The notes: generated by a model from the letters alone, not told the origin. DNA of 13,716 bases from Campylobacterota bacterium (GCA_013153915.1 JAADDL010000032.1:1-13716); one strand, 5' to 3'. Shown: positions 6,572-13,687, counted from the first letter of the stretch. Translations and numbers: made by a program.

Positions 6572-8061
6572 TATTTCACCTCTTTATGAACGCTATTTTC
6601 AAGATATACTAGCTCTTTTAACCAATAAACGCAAAGCCTCACTCCCGCACCGCTCGCTCCCGGCTGATTGTAGCCCCAACTCTTTTCTATATATGCGGGT
6701 CCGGCGATATCAAGATGGAGCCATTTGTCTTTATATTCGTCTCTTATAAAATTATCCAAAAAGAGTCCTGCCGTGATAGCCCCTCCGTATCTTGAACTTG
6801 ATATGTTGGATATATCGGCTATATCACTTTTTAAAAGTTTTTTTAGATATTTGTTAAACGGCAAAGAAGCGGCAAGTTCTCCGCTTTTTTTGGAAACTTT
6901 TGAGATGAGTCTTTTTAGTTTGGTGTTGTGACCCATTACGCCTATGGTGTATTCTCCAAGCGCTACTACACAAGCTCCGGTCAAAGTTGCCAAATCAAAC
7001 ATATAATCAGGCTCTAAATCTTGAGCATAATCAAGACAATCGCACAACACGAGCCTTCCCTCGGCATCGGTATTTCTAACCTCTATAGTTTTGCCGCTTC
7101 TTGATACGAGAACATCATCCGGTTTGTAAGCGTTGCCTCCTATCATGTTTTCCGCCGCACCGATAACTGCGTGAACTTCATAAGGGAGTTTCAATTCGCT
7201 AGCGGCTCTTATTATGTTGATAGCCGCCGCCGCGCCGCTTTTATCGGCTTTCATAGTCACCATATGCTCGCTTGGCTTCAAGCTAAGTCCACCGCTATCA
7301 TAGGTCAAACCCTTTCCGACAAAAACAAATCTTTTAGTTGAGTTTTTCGGTTTGTATGTCAAATGTATCAATCTAGGCTTATTGACGCTAGCTTTTGCGA
7401 CTGCCAAAAATGCGCCCATTTTCTCTTTTTCCAAAAACTTTTCATCACCTACAAAACACTCTACGCCGTCTAACTCTTTTGCCAAATCTTCGGCATAATT
7501 TGCCAATTTTTCAGGCGTCATATCGGCTGGAGGCGTATTGACGATGTCTTTTGCCTTGTTGGTTGCGTTTGCTATTATGACAGCTTCATTTACGGCTTTT
7601 GTCGTAGAATCTTTATCGTAAATCTTTCCGTTATAATCTTCAGTCGAAATATTTACAACCTCCAAATCAAAATCATCTTTATCGCTTTTATATTTATCAA
7701 AACTATAAGTTCCCAAAAGTATACCCTCAACCAAAGCCCTAGCATTGATAGGGGGGCAGTTTTCAGTGTATAAACCTATCTTAACACTTTTGATTTTTGC
7801 TTTTTTTAAAGCTTTAAAAGCATTGCTAACGGCAACTCTTACATCATCCGGATAGAATGAAGCACAAGAGCTATAAACAACTCTATCTTCGGGCAAAAAC
7901 AGCACTTCATCTTCTTTTGCTTTAAAACCGCATATCTTTAAAATATTTTTATCTTTAACCCATCTGTGATTCATATTTTTATCAACAATAAGTACGATTT
8001 CGATATCTGCACCTATTTCGTCAACTTTTTTATCAAAAACTTTAAATTCAAACCCTCTCAT
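6571..8061 (-). CDS. pepA: Leucyl aminopeptidase, M17 family
   Basis: A cytosolic dimetal aminopeptidase that removes N-terminal residues from peptides; some relatives also bind DNA. The protein has 496 residues, typical for M17. The C-terminal catalytic half shows the signature NTDAEGRL (330-337) and GLTYDSGGLSLKP (251-263). Expected metal ligands are K250, D255, D273, D332 and E334, with catalytic K262 and R336. GAFLAVAKAS (216-225) and YNQPGASGAGVR near the C-terminus are further family blocks. The N-terminal half is less conserved, as usual. ATG is preceded by AAGGGA. It lies 13 nt after the DedA gene and overlaps ychF by one base. Confidence 0.94.
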   Translation of the reverse strand: MRGFEFKVFDKKVDEIGADIEIVLIVDKNMNHRWVKDKNILKICGFKAKEDEVLFLPEDRVVYSSCASFYPDDVRVAVSNAFKALKKAKIKSVKIGLYTENCPPINARALVEGILLGTYSFDKYKSDKDDFDLEVVNISTEDYNGKIYDKDSTTKAVNEAVIIANATNKAKDIVNTPPADMTPEKLANYAEDLAKELDGVECFVGDEKFLEKEKMGAFLAVAKASVNKPRLIHLTYKPKNSTKRFVFVGKGLTYDSGGLSLKPSEHMVTMKADKSGAAAAINIIRAASELKLPYEVHAVIGAAENMIGGNAYKPDDVLVSRSGKTIEVRNTDAEGRLVLCDCLDYAQDLEPDYMFDLATLTGACVVALGEYTIGVMGHNTKLKRLISKVSKKSGELAASLPFNKYLKKLLKSDIADISNISSSRYGGAITAGLFLDNFIRDEYKDKWLHLDIAGPAYIEKSWGYNQPGASGAGVRLCVYWLKELVYLENSVHKEVK

Positions 8062-8074
8062 ATATTATTCCCTT

Positions 8075-8638
8075 CTATCTTTTTTGTGTAACTTTGTGAA
8101 AATAGTACCAAATACTTCCGGCTATCAATGCTCCAAGAGGCAAAGCGATATACCAATATTTTCTCGCTATATGTATCACATTTAATATCTCTTCTCCAAA
8201 AATATAAGACAGTGTTATAGTGATACTTGCCCATATCATTGCCGCTATAAAATTTACAATCGCAAATTTTTTAGCACTATACCTCGTAGTGCCTATCGCC
8301 ATAGGTATGATAGTCCTAAGTCCGTAAAGATATCTTTGTATAAAAACTATCATCCAGCCATATTTGTTGAGTAAGATATTTGCAAGTGCAAACTTTCTTC
8401 TGTGGCTCTTTAAGAGCTTGCTTATATATTTTTTGTTGTAGCGACCAATATAAAAATATATCTGATCACCGACAAAACCGCCAAGACCCGCGACTATGAT
8501 GGATGTGGTAAGATCCATATCTCCCGTATGAGAGAGTACTCCCGCCATCACAAGTCCCGTTTCTCCTTCTAAGATACTCCAAAAAAACAGTATGATATAC
8601 CCATACTCAATAAGCCAATTTATCAGTATTTGTTCCAA
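8075..8638 (-). CDS. DedA-family (VTT domain) membrane protein
   Basis: A polytopic inner-membrane protein of 187 residues. Members of the family act in envelope homeostasis, and some are proposed undecaprenyl-phosphate or phospholipid translocases. Visible family marks: the first amphipathic/membrane segment with ILEGETGLVMAG (22-33, E24), GGFVGDQIYFYIGR (53-66), and RYLYGLRTIIPMAIG (102-116) with R102 and R108. At least three further hydrophobic segments follow (about 127-146 and 163-180 being the last two). The start is TTG at 8638 with AAGGGA 5 nt upstream; no ATG occurs before residue 31. It lies 13 nt after trpB and 13 nt before pepA. The transported lipid cannot be told from sequence. 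Confidence 0.88.
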   Translation of the reverse strand: MEQILINWLIEYGYIILFFWSILEGETGLVMAGVLSHTGDMDLTTSIIVAGLGGFVGDQIYFYIGRYNKKYISKLLKSHRRKFALANILLNKYGWMIVFIQRYLYGLRTIIPMAIGTTRYSAKKFAIVNFIAAMIWASITITLSYIFGEEILNVIHIARKYWYIALPLGALIAGSIWYYFHKVTQKR

Positions 8639-8643
8639 AATAG

Positions 8644-8649
8644 TCCCTT
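8644..8649 (-). promoter_or_regulatory. Shine-Dalgarno that fixes the DedA TTG start
   Basis: On the minus strand AAGGGA is followed after 5 nt by TTG (8638-8636). The nearest in-frame ATG is 30 codons downstream, inside the first membrane region, so TTG is the start. Confidence 0.75.
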
Positions 8650-8651
8650 GG

Positions 8652-9857
8652 TTAGTTAAAGTGCAAAATATCTTTTGCTTGTATCATGTCTTTATCCCCT
8701 CTACCCGAAAGATTTATAATTATCAAAGAGTTTTCCAGCTTCTCTTTTGGCATCTTTTTTAGATATGCAACCGCATGAGAACTCTCAAAAGCCGGTATAA
8801 TACCCTCTTTTTGAGAGAGCCATACAAAAGCGTCTATCGCCTCTTTGTCCGTAATGTTGTCATATTTTACTTTATTTAACTCTTTTAGATAAGCGTGTTC
8901 CGGTCCGATTCCCGGATAGTCAAGTCCTGCCGAAATAGAGTAGGCTTCTTCTATCTGTCCGTCATCATCTTGCAAAAGATAGCTAAGCTGTCCGTGTAAA
9001 ACTCCGGGAGAGCCTTTGAGTAGTGATGCACCGTGTTTATGAGTATCTACGCCCAATCCGCCCGCTTCTATACCTATACACTCGACACCCTCTTCGGTTA
9101 AGAAATGGTTAAATATACCCATAGCGTTACTACCGCCACCTATGCAAGCTATAACATAATCAGGAAGCTTGTGTTCGATTTTTAATATCTGAGCTTTTGC
9201 CTCGTAACCTATGATGGATTGAAAATCTCTCACCATCATAGGGTAGGGGTGAGGACCCGCAACCGTGCCAATGATATAAAAAGTATCTCGTGCATTCGTA
9301 ACCCAGTATCTAATGGCGTCATTCATAGCGTCTTTCAAGGTTCTGCTTCCGCTTTTTACCGCATGGACTTTGGCTCCTAAAAGTTTCATACGAAATACAT
9401 TTAACTCTTGTCTGTGAACATCTTTTTCACCCATAAATATTTCACACTCAAGACCCAAAAGTGCTGCCACCGTAGCAGTCGCCACACCGTGCTGACCCGC
9501 TCCCGTTTCGGCTATAACTCTTTTTTTACCCAATTTTTTAGCTATCAAACCTTGAGCTATGACACTATTTACCTTATGAGCTCCGGTGTGGTTTAAATCC
9601 TCTCTTTTTAGATATATTTTTGCATTTAATTCGTTGCTTAGATTTTCGGCAAATGTCAAAGGGGAGGGGCGACCTACATAGTCTTTTAGATATCCGTTTA
9701 CTTCACTCCAAAAATCTTTATCAAATCTAAGCTCTTTATAGGCATCATTAAGATCAAGCAGTATAGGCATAAGGGTTTCGGGGACAAATCTACCGCCGAA
9801 TTTGCCAAAATGACCATTGTTATCGGGATCGAAAGGAGAGGGTTTTGGTATATACAT
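8652..9857 (-). CDS. trpB: Tryptophan synthase beta chain
   Basis: TrpB condenses indole with serine to tryptophan using pyridoxal phosphate, normally in an alpha2-beta2 complex with TrpA. The protein has 401 residues, close to the canonical TrpB1 length, and the N-terminus FGKFGGRFVPETLMP (17-31) is the TrpB1 type rather than the long stand-alone TrpB2. PLP-binding Lys is K95 in HTGAHKVNS; E117 (AETGAGQHG) is the catalytic glutamate; GGGSNAMG (240-247) binds the phosphate of PLP. ATG is preceded by GGAG. It starts 2 nt after the apt stop. None of the other trp genes is in the window, so either the pathway is dispersed in this genome or this is a second copy. Confidence 0.95.
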   Translation of the reverse strand: MYIPKPSPFDPDNNGHFGKFGGRFVPETLMPILLDLNDAYKELRFDKDFWSEVNGYLKDYVGRPSPLTFAENLSNELNAKIYLKREDLNHTGAHKVNSVIAQGLIAKKLGKKRVIAETGAGQHGVATATVAALLGLECEIFMGEKDVHRQELNVFRMKLLGAKVHAVKSGSRTLKDAMNDAIRYWVTNARDTFYIIGTVAGPHPYPMMVRDFQSIIGYEAKAQILKIEHKLPDYVIACIGGGSNAMGIFNHFLTEEGVECIGIEAGGLGVDTHKHGASLLKGSPGVLHGQLSYLLQDDDGQIEEAYSISAGLDYPGIGPEHAYLKELNKVKYDNITDKEAIDAFVWLSQKEGIIPAFESSHAVAYLKKMPKEKLENSLIIINLSGRGDKDMIQAKDILHFN

Positions 9858-9859
9858 CT

Positions 9860-10411
9860 TTATATCTCCAAAACGGAGTAAATTTCCGTATTTTTATCGA
9901 GCTCTTTGGTGCCGTTTAAAAAAGTCAAATCTACAATAAAGCAGGCATCTTTACAGTTTGCGCCCGATTTGTTTATGAGATTTATAGACGCTTTTGCCGT
10001 TCCGCCCGTAGCTATAAGGTCGTCTATAAGCAATACGTTGGGATTTTCTTTTTCACACTCAAAGGCGTCAATATGTATCTCCACTTCGTCAAAACCGTAC
10101 TCTAAGGCATATTTTTCCGATATAGTCGTATATGGAAGCTTGCCTTTTTTTCTAATCGGCACAAAACCTTTTTTGAGTCTATCGGCTAGTGCGGCGCCAA
10201 ATATAAAACCTCTGCTCTCTATACCCGCCACAAAATCCAAATCTTTATCTTTATAGTATTCAAATAGATGGTCTATCAAAAAACTAAAGGCTTCACTATC
10301 TTTTAGAAGCGTCGTAATATCTTTAAACATAATACCGGGTTTTGGGAAGTCCGGTACATTTCTTATCTTTGAAAGAAGATACTCTTTTTGCTCTTTTGTC
10401 AATGTTTTCAT
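9860..10411 (-). CDS. apt: Adenine phosphoribosyltransferase
   Basis: Apt salvages adenine by joining it to PRPP to give AMP and pyrophosphate in the cytosol. The protein has 183 residues, the usual bacterial length. The N-terminus has the family pattern VPDFPKPGIMFKDIT (19-33), then ESRGFIFG (65-72), and the PRPP-binding motif VLLIDDLIATGGTA (126-139) with D130/D131. The ATG overlaps the stop of the upstream 31-codon gene as ATGA and has GGGAG 9 nt upstream. Together with rpiB two genes upstream it links ribose-5-phosphate supply to nucleotide salvage. Confidence 0.96.
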   Translation of the reverse strand: MKTLTKEQKEYLLSKIRNVPDFPKPGIMFKDITTLLKDSEAFSFLIDHLFEYYKDKDLDFVAGIESRGFIFGAALADRLKKGFVPIRKKGKLPYTTISEKYALEYGFDEVEIHIDAFECEKENPNVLLIDDLIATGGTAKASINLINKSGANCKDACFIVDLTFLNGTKELDKNTEIYSVLEI

Positions 10412-10503
10412 GATTTATTACTCCCGAACATAAAAAACTTAATAGCCCCAAACAGCACGAAAATTACCCCGAAAGCTATATATGAAATAGTTGCGGCATC
10501 CAT
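10408..10503 (-). CDS. 31-residue single-pass membrane microprotein (unrecognised)
   Basis: A 31-codon gene between the coiled-coil gene and apt, unrecognised by family. ATG at 10503 has AGGGAG 7 nt upstream, and the TGA stop overlaps the apt ATG as ATGA, so it fills the gap exactly. The peptide starts MDAATIS, has a hydrophobic helix at 8-27 containing one lysine (K22), and ends SNKS. G12, G19 and G27 are spaced 7-8 residues apart, roughly one helix face. A single-pass inner-membrane protein is expected; the orientation is unclear. It could act on the neighbouring coiled-coil membrane protein, or its translation could mainly couple ribosomes into apt. Existence is supported by the RBS, the overlap and the composition; function is unknown. 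Confidence 0.72.
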   Translation of the reverse strand: MDAATISYIAFGVIFVLFGAIKFFMFGSNKS

Positions 10504-10510
10504 CCGTCCA

Positions 10511-10516
10511 CTCCCT
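10511..10516 (-). promoter_or_regulatory. Shine-Dalgarno of the 31-codon gene
   Basis: AGGGAG on the minus strand, 7 nt before the ATG at 10503. Its first base is the last base of the upstream gene's TAA. A second ATG 4 nt further on (10499) is out of frame and stops after 7 codons. Confidence 0.7.
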
Positions 10517-10848
10517 TATAATAGAGCTTCTATCTTGCTTTGAAGCTCTTTTATCTTATCTCTAAGTTTATCGTTTTCTATCCTAGCTTGAGCGTTTCTT
10601 TGTCTTAGGGATTTTATATCGTTTTTAACCTTGGTTAGCTCATCGCTTAATATATCGATATTTCCCAACGCTCTTTGAAGCTGTACTTGATATTTTCTAA
10701 CAACTATCTCAGCGTCATTTAGAGTATTTTTTGTAATTCTTGTCATTTTTTGCTCTCTTTTATATAAAGAGCGATAATAAAACATCATCACTAAAAGATA
10801 TAGCGCTATACAGACAAGAACGGTATAAATAAACCAAGAAGCAATCAT
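10516..10848 (-). CDS. Membrane-anchored coiled-coil protein of unknown function
   Basis: A 110-residue protein I cannot assign to a family. Residues about 5-25 form one hydrophobic helix, followed by a basic patch (RSLYKREQK), which by the positive-inside rule puts the C-terminal part in the cytoplasm. Residues about 45-110 are highly charged and rich in Leu/Ile at heptad-like spacing (LGNIDILSDELTKVKN, then LRDKIKELQSKIEALL), so a long coiled coil and oligomer formation are likely. The shape recalls small divisome or scaffold proteins such as FtsB/FtsL/ZapB types, but those have other arrangements, so this is only a resemblance. ATG begins 2 nt after the rpiB stop, without a strong Shine-Dalgarno, suggesting coupling to rpiB. 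The 31-codon gene follows directly. Confidence 0.8.
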   Translation of the reverse strand: MIASWFIYTVLVCIALYLLVMMFYYRSLYKREQKMTRITKNTLNDAEIVVRKYQVQLQRALGNIDILSDELTKVKNDIKSLRQRNAQARIENDKLRDKIKELQSKIEALL

Positions 10849-10850
10849 TG

Positions 10851-11279
10851 CTATATTTCTATCTTTTTTACTCTATTTGCGTGCCTACCGCCTTCAAAAG
10901 AGGTATCGCACCAAGCTTTTAGCATAGACTCGATAACTCCGAGTCCGTTAACTCTTTCTCCAAAACACAACACATTGGCGTCATTATGAGCCCTTGCCAT
11001 TTGCGCGGTATACGCGTCATGACAAAGCGCTGCTCTGATACCTTTGTGTTTATTTGCCGCCAAGCTCATACCTATACCCGTGCCGCAAATCAATATACCG
11101 TATGAGCCTTCGTCTTTCAATACGGCTTTGCTTAATTTGTGAGCAAAATCGGGATAATCAACCCTTTCGTTCGAGTCTGTGCCGAGGTTGATTATCTCAT
11201 ATCCGAGATTTTTAACTATTTGTATAACATTCTCTTTTATATTGTATCCCGCATGGTCACAAGCTATATAAAATTTCAA
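10851..11279 (-). CDS. rpiB: Ribose-5-phosphate isomerase B
   Basis: RpiB interconverts ribulose 5-phosphate and ribose 5-phosphate in the pentose phosphate pathway and so feeds PRPP synthesis. The protein has 142 residues, typical of the RpiB/LacA/LacB family. Visible active-site parts are CDHAGY (7-12), the catalytic cysteine C65 in LICGTGIGMS, H98 in AHNDANVLCFGERV, and the closing EGGRHANRV block. The start is TTG at 11279, with AAGGA 6 nt upstream and an extended -10 promoter in the preceding 40-nt gap. The Cys in the GTG loop argues for RpiB rather than the LacA/LacB subunits. Confidence 0.94.
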   Translation of the reverse strand: MKFYIACDHAGYNIKENVIQIVKNLGYEIINLGTDSNERVDYPDFAHKLSKAVLKDEGSYGILICGTGIGMSLAANKHKGIRAALCHDAYTAQMARAHNDANVLCFGERVNGLGVIESMLKAWCDTSFEGGRHANRVKKIEI

Positions 11280-11285
11280 AAAATA

Positions 11286-11290
11286 TCCTT
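11286..11290 (-). promoter_or_regulatory. Shine-Dalgarno that fixes the rpiB TTG start
   Basis: AAGGA on the minus strand, 6 nt before TTG (11279-11277). The protein starting there (MKFYIACDHAG) aligns with the usual RpiB N-terminus. Confidence 0.7.
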
Positions 11291-11306
11291 TTAAACAGAT
11301 TTATTT

Positions 11307-11315
11307 ATTATACCA
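11307..11315 (-). promoter_or_regulatory. Extended -10 promoter for rpiB
   Basis: TGGTATAAT on the minus strand, 28 nt before the rpiB start, in the only gap of more than 20 nt inside the minus-strand gene run. The nonamer and its distance to the start match the psd promoter. No -35 consensus is seen 17 nt upstream (TATATT). It probably acts as an internal promoter for rpiB and everything after it. Confidence 0.6.
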
Positions 11316-11319
11316 AAAA

Positions 11320-11955
11320 TTAGTTTAACAATATATCTATCACATAGATAGCCGGATAAAAAAAGATATCCGATAATGGTGTGGCTAAAAATATGATAAG
11401 GATTATCATACCGTATCTCTCCATCTTATTTAAAAGCTCGGCGATGCTATCCCAGCCCATCTTTTTTGAAAAGAACTCCAACGCATGGGCGCCGTCAAGC
11501 GGAGGAATGGGGTAGAGGTTAAAAAATCCCAAAACGACATTGTAAACGACCAAGGTATACAAAAGATATCCTATGAATGAGCCTTGTATATTAAAATACG
11601 GAAATATAAAAGAAGCCACTATTGCCAAGAAAAAGTTATATGTGATACCCGCAAGACTGACGGCTATTGCCGCATTGTATCCGCCGTTTCTCAAAACAGT
11701 TCTTATATCGATAGGAACGGGCTTTGCCCAACCAAACATAAAAGGAGCGCCGCTAAAAAAAAGTAGTGCCGGCAATATGATAGTACCAACGGGGTCAATA
11801 TGCACCAAAGGATTGATACTAAGTCTTCCCGCATTCTTTGCCGTATCGTCGCCGTATTTATGCGCTACCAATCCGTGCATTATCTCATGTCCGATTATAG
11901 CTATCATAAGCGCCAATATAGATGCGACGATTTGCGTTATATTCATACTGCTCAT
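11320..11955 (-). CDS. Site-2-protease-type M50 metalloprotease
   Basis: An inner-membrane zinc protease of the M50 group that would cleave within or near membrane helices. The protein has about 211 residues, mostly hydrophobic. The zinc motif HEIMH lies in the first helix (H24, E25, H28 counted from the GTG three bases upstream). The third ligand is D155 in PIPPLDGAHAL, in the NPxPPLDG position of the family. There is no PDZ domain, so it belongs to the compact SpoIVFB/YwhC-like branch rather than RseP; the substrate is unknown. Start options are GTG at 11958 (4-nt overlap with lepB) and ATG at 11955 (TGATG, 1-nt overlap). Both share GGTGAG upstream, and I list the ATG. Lying directly after signal peptidase I is suggestive, but not proof, of a role in clearing membrane peptides. 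Confidence 0.88.
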   Translation of the reverse strand: MSSMNITQIVASILALMIAIIGHEIMHGLVAHKYGDDTAKNAGRLSINPLVHIDPVGTIILPALLFFSGAPFMFGWAKPVPIDIRTVLRNGGYNAAIAVSLAGITYNFFLAIVASFIFPYFNIQGSFIGYLLYTLVVYNVVLGFFNLYPIPPLDGAHALEFFSKKMGWDSIAELLNKMERYGMIILIIFLATPLSDIFFYPAIYVIDILLN

Positions 11956-12803
11956 CACTTTAAACTCACCGATTTATCTATAAACTCTTTATTTAAAGAC
12001 AACTCTTTAACGCTTCTTCCTATCCTATTCCACCTTATTTTATAGTTTTTATCCCAAGAAAAGTAGACAAACCAAGGTTTTCCCACTATATCTCTATATG
12101 GAACGCTCCCCCAAAATCTACTATCGTTGGAGTGGTCTCTGTTGTCACCCATCATAAAAAACCTGTCTTTAGGCACTTTATAGTAAAAAGCGTTCACTAT
12201 CAAGTCGTCATATTTGGGCAAACCGTCCAGCATCAAAGGTTTCATAGCCAATTTACCTGCACTTAGATAAAGAAGCATCTCTTTAAAAAGATCTACATTT
12301 TTATCGTATTGTATGCCCGGGTATTTCAACATATACGGATTTAATACCCATAATTTATCCATAACTCTAAATATCTTATCTTTCGGATAGTGTTTTTTTA
12401 TCCACTCATCACCCTCTCTAAAGTGGATATATAGCTTCTTTTCTTGAAAAAGTATCTCGTCGTCGCCGAGTGCCACACATCTTTTTACATAGTGTATCTT
12501 TATATTTTTGGGGTATCTAAAAACAACGATATCGCCTCTTTTCGGTTTATCTCCGTCGGTTAAATGTCCGTCCCCTCTAAAATCGGGCAAAACCGGTATC
12601 TCAAGCCAAGGGATATGAGGTATAGGCACTCCGTACGCGAACTTTTTTACAAAAAGATGATCGCCTATAAGCAGGGTTCTTTTCATCGAACCGCTCGGTA
12701 TCACAAACGCTTGGGCTACGAAAAATATAACAAGCAGTACGATGATAATCGTACCCGTCCAACTGTTGGAAAAGTCGTATAATTTTTTAAGTTTCTCTTT
12801 CAA
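11955..12803 (-). CDS. lepB: Signal peptidase I
   Basis: LepB cleaves signal peptides from Sec- and Tat-exported proteins at the outer face of the inner membrane. Counted from the TTG at 12803 the protein has 282 residues. It has one N-terminal membrane helix (about 17-34), then catalytic S39 in IPSGSMKRTL, the general-base lysine K107 in HYVKRCVALG, and the late family box GDNRDHSNDSRFWGSVP. A stretch of about 80 residues between the catalytic core parts (from about 120) looks lineage-specific. The frame is open back to 12908, but that would overlap folD by 91 nt. TTG 12803, 14 nt after the folD stop and with AAGGA in front, is the better start. It is followed by the M50 protease with a 1-4 nt overlap. 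Confidence 0.92.
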   Translation of the reverse strand: MKEKLKKLYDFSNSWTGTIIIVLLVIFFVAQAFVIPSGSMKRTLLIGDHLFVKKFAYGVPIPHIPWLEIPVLPDFRGDGHLTDGDKPKRGDIVVFRYPKNIKIHYVKRCVALGDDEILFQEKKLYIHFREGDEWIKKHYPKDKIFRVMDKLWVLNPYMLKYPGIQYDKNVDLFKEMLLYLSAGKLAMKPLMLDGLPKYDDLIVNAFYYKVPKDRFFMMGDNRDHSNDSRFWGSVPYRDIVGKPWFVYFSWDKNYKIRWNRIGRSVKELSLNKEFIDKSVSLK

Positions 12804-12808
12804 TTTTT

Positions 12809-12813
12809 TCCTT
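12809..12813 (-). promoter_or_regulatory. Shine-Dalgarno that fixes the lepB TTG start
   Basis: AAGGA on the minus strand, 5 nt before TTG (12803-12801), in the short gap after folD. It is the argument against the upstream in-frame ATG at 12908, which lies deep within folD. Confidence 0.65.
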
Positions 12814-12817
12814 GTGA

Positions 12818-13654
12818 TTATAATTTGGTAGCTTTTATGGTATTTGCCAAAAGCATAGCTATCGTCATGGGTCCTACGCCACCCGGTACGGGCGTGATGT
12901 ATGAGCATTTTTTAGATACATTTTCAAAATCCACATCACCTACGAGTTTGCCGTTGTCAAGCCTATTTATACCTATATCGATGACTATAGCACCCTCTTT
13001 TACCATATCTTCGGTGATAAGTCCCGCCTTTCCGACGCCCACGATCACGATATCCGCTCTATTTGTGTGTTCGCTTAGATTTTTGGTATAAATATGACAG
13101 ATATCTACTGTCGCAAATGCGTTCAACAAGAGTGCCGACATCGGTTTGCCTACGATATTGCTAGCGCCTACGACGCAAACATTTTTACCCTTTAAGTCTA
13201 TCTCATACTCTTCAAATATCTTCATAACACCAAGAGGAGTACAAGGTACAAACGACTCAAGGTCTAAAAACAATCTACCCATATTGAAAGGGTGAAAACC
13301 GTCCACATCTTTTTTGGGGTCTATAGTTTCTAATATCTTTGTTTGATTGATATGCTCAGGAAGAGGCAGTTGCACCAATATCCCGTTTATACTGTCGTTT
13401 TCATTCATAAGCTTGATAGTGTTTACGATGGTATCCTCTTTGATATTTTCGGGCATTTCATGCACTACGGAGTAGATACCTACCTCTTTGCAGGCTTCCG
13501 CTTTTTTCTTGACATAAACTCTACTAGCCGGGTCGTCACCGACCATGATAACGGCAAGTCCCGGGGTTATGGAGGCTTGTTTTAGCAATTCAACATCTTT
13601 TTTGATATCCTCTTGAATCTTCAAAGCCAATTTTTTACCGTCTAATAAAATCAT
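12818..13654 (-). CDS. folD: Methylenetetrahydrofolate dehydrogenase / methenyltetrahydrofolate cyclohydrolase
   Basis: Bifunctional FolD converts 5,10-methylene-THF to 10-formyl-THF through methenyl-THF and supplies one-carbon units for purines and formyl-Met. The protein has 278 residues, the usual length. It shows YVKKK (Y47 and K51 of the catalytic YxxxK), GILVQLPLP, the folate-site block DVDGFHPFNMG, PCTPLGV, the cofactor-loop motif GASNIVGKPMS and the C-terminal PVPGGVGPMT. The cofactor loop has GAS where most FolDs have GRS; the arginine normally contacts the NADP 2'-phosphate. I recall GAS from other Campylobacterota, so this is probably lineage-typical. ATG is preceded by AAGG at 6 nt and by a TGGTATTAT promoter. 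It is the first gene of the minus-strand run. Confidence 0.96.
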   Translation of the reverse strand: MILLDGKKLALKIQEDIKKDVELLKQASITPGLAVIMVGDDPASRVYVKKKAEACKEVGIYSVVHEMPENIKEDTIVNTIKLMNENDSINGILVQLPLPEHINQTKILETIDPKKDVDGFHPFNMGRLFLDLESFVPCTPLGVMKIFEEYEIDLKGKNVCVVGASNIVGKPMSALLLNAFATVDICHIYTKNLSEHTNRADIVIVGVGKAGLITEDMVKEGAIVIDIGINRLDNGKLVGDVDFENVSKKCSYITPVPGGVGPMTIAMLLANTIKATKL

Positions 13655-13677
13655 ATATAACCTTAAAAGTTTTACGA

Positions 13678-13683
13678 TATAAT
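13678..13683 (+). promoter_or_regulatory. TATAAT for the divergent gene at the right edge
   Basis: A perfect plus-strand TATAAT, 28 nt before the probable ATG at 13712. It lacks the TG extension and shares bases with the folD -10 on the other strand. Confidence 0.45.
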
Positions 13684-13687
13684 ACCA
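13679..13687 (-). promoter_or_regulatory. Extended -10 promoter for folD
   Basis: TGGTATTAT on the minus strand, 24 nt before the folD start. It differs by one base from the nonamers before psd and rpiB. It overlaps a TATAAT on the other strand. Confidence 0.55.

Noticed and set aside
10497..10499. Second ATG next to the start of the 31-codon gene
   Set aside because: It is in another frame that stops after seven codons; the ATG at 10503 has better spacing to the AGGGAG.
11573..11983. Open frame of 136 codons opposite the M50 protease gene
   Set aside because: It is a shadow of the real membrane-protein gene, with no start signals and no recognisable domain.
12804..12908. N-terminal extension of lepB to the ATG at 12908
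   Set aside because: It would overlap the conserved end of folD, and the added residues (rich in His, Arg and Tyr) do not resemble a signal peptidase N-terminus. TTG 12803 has an RBS.
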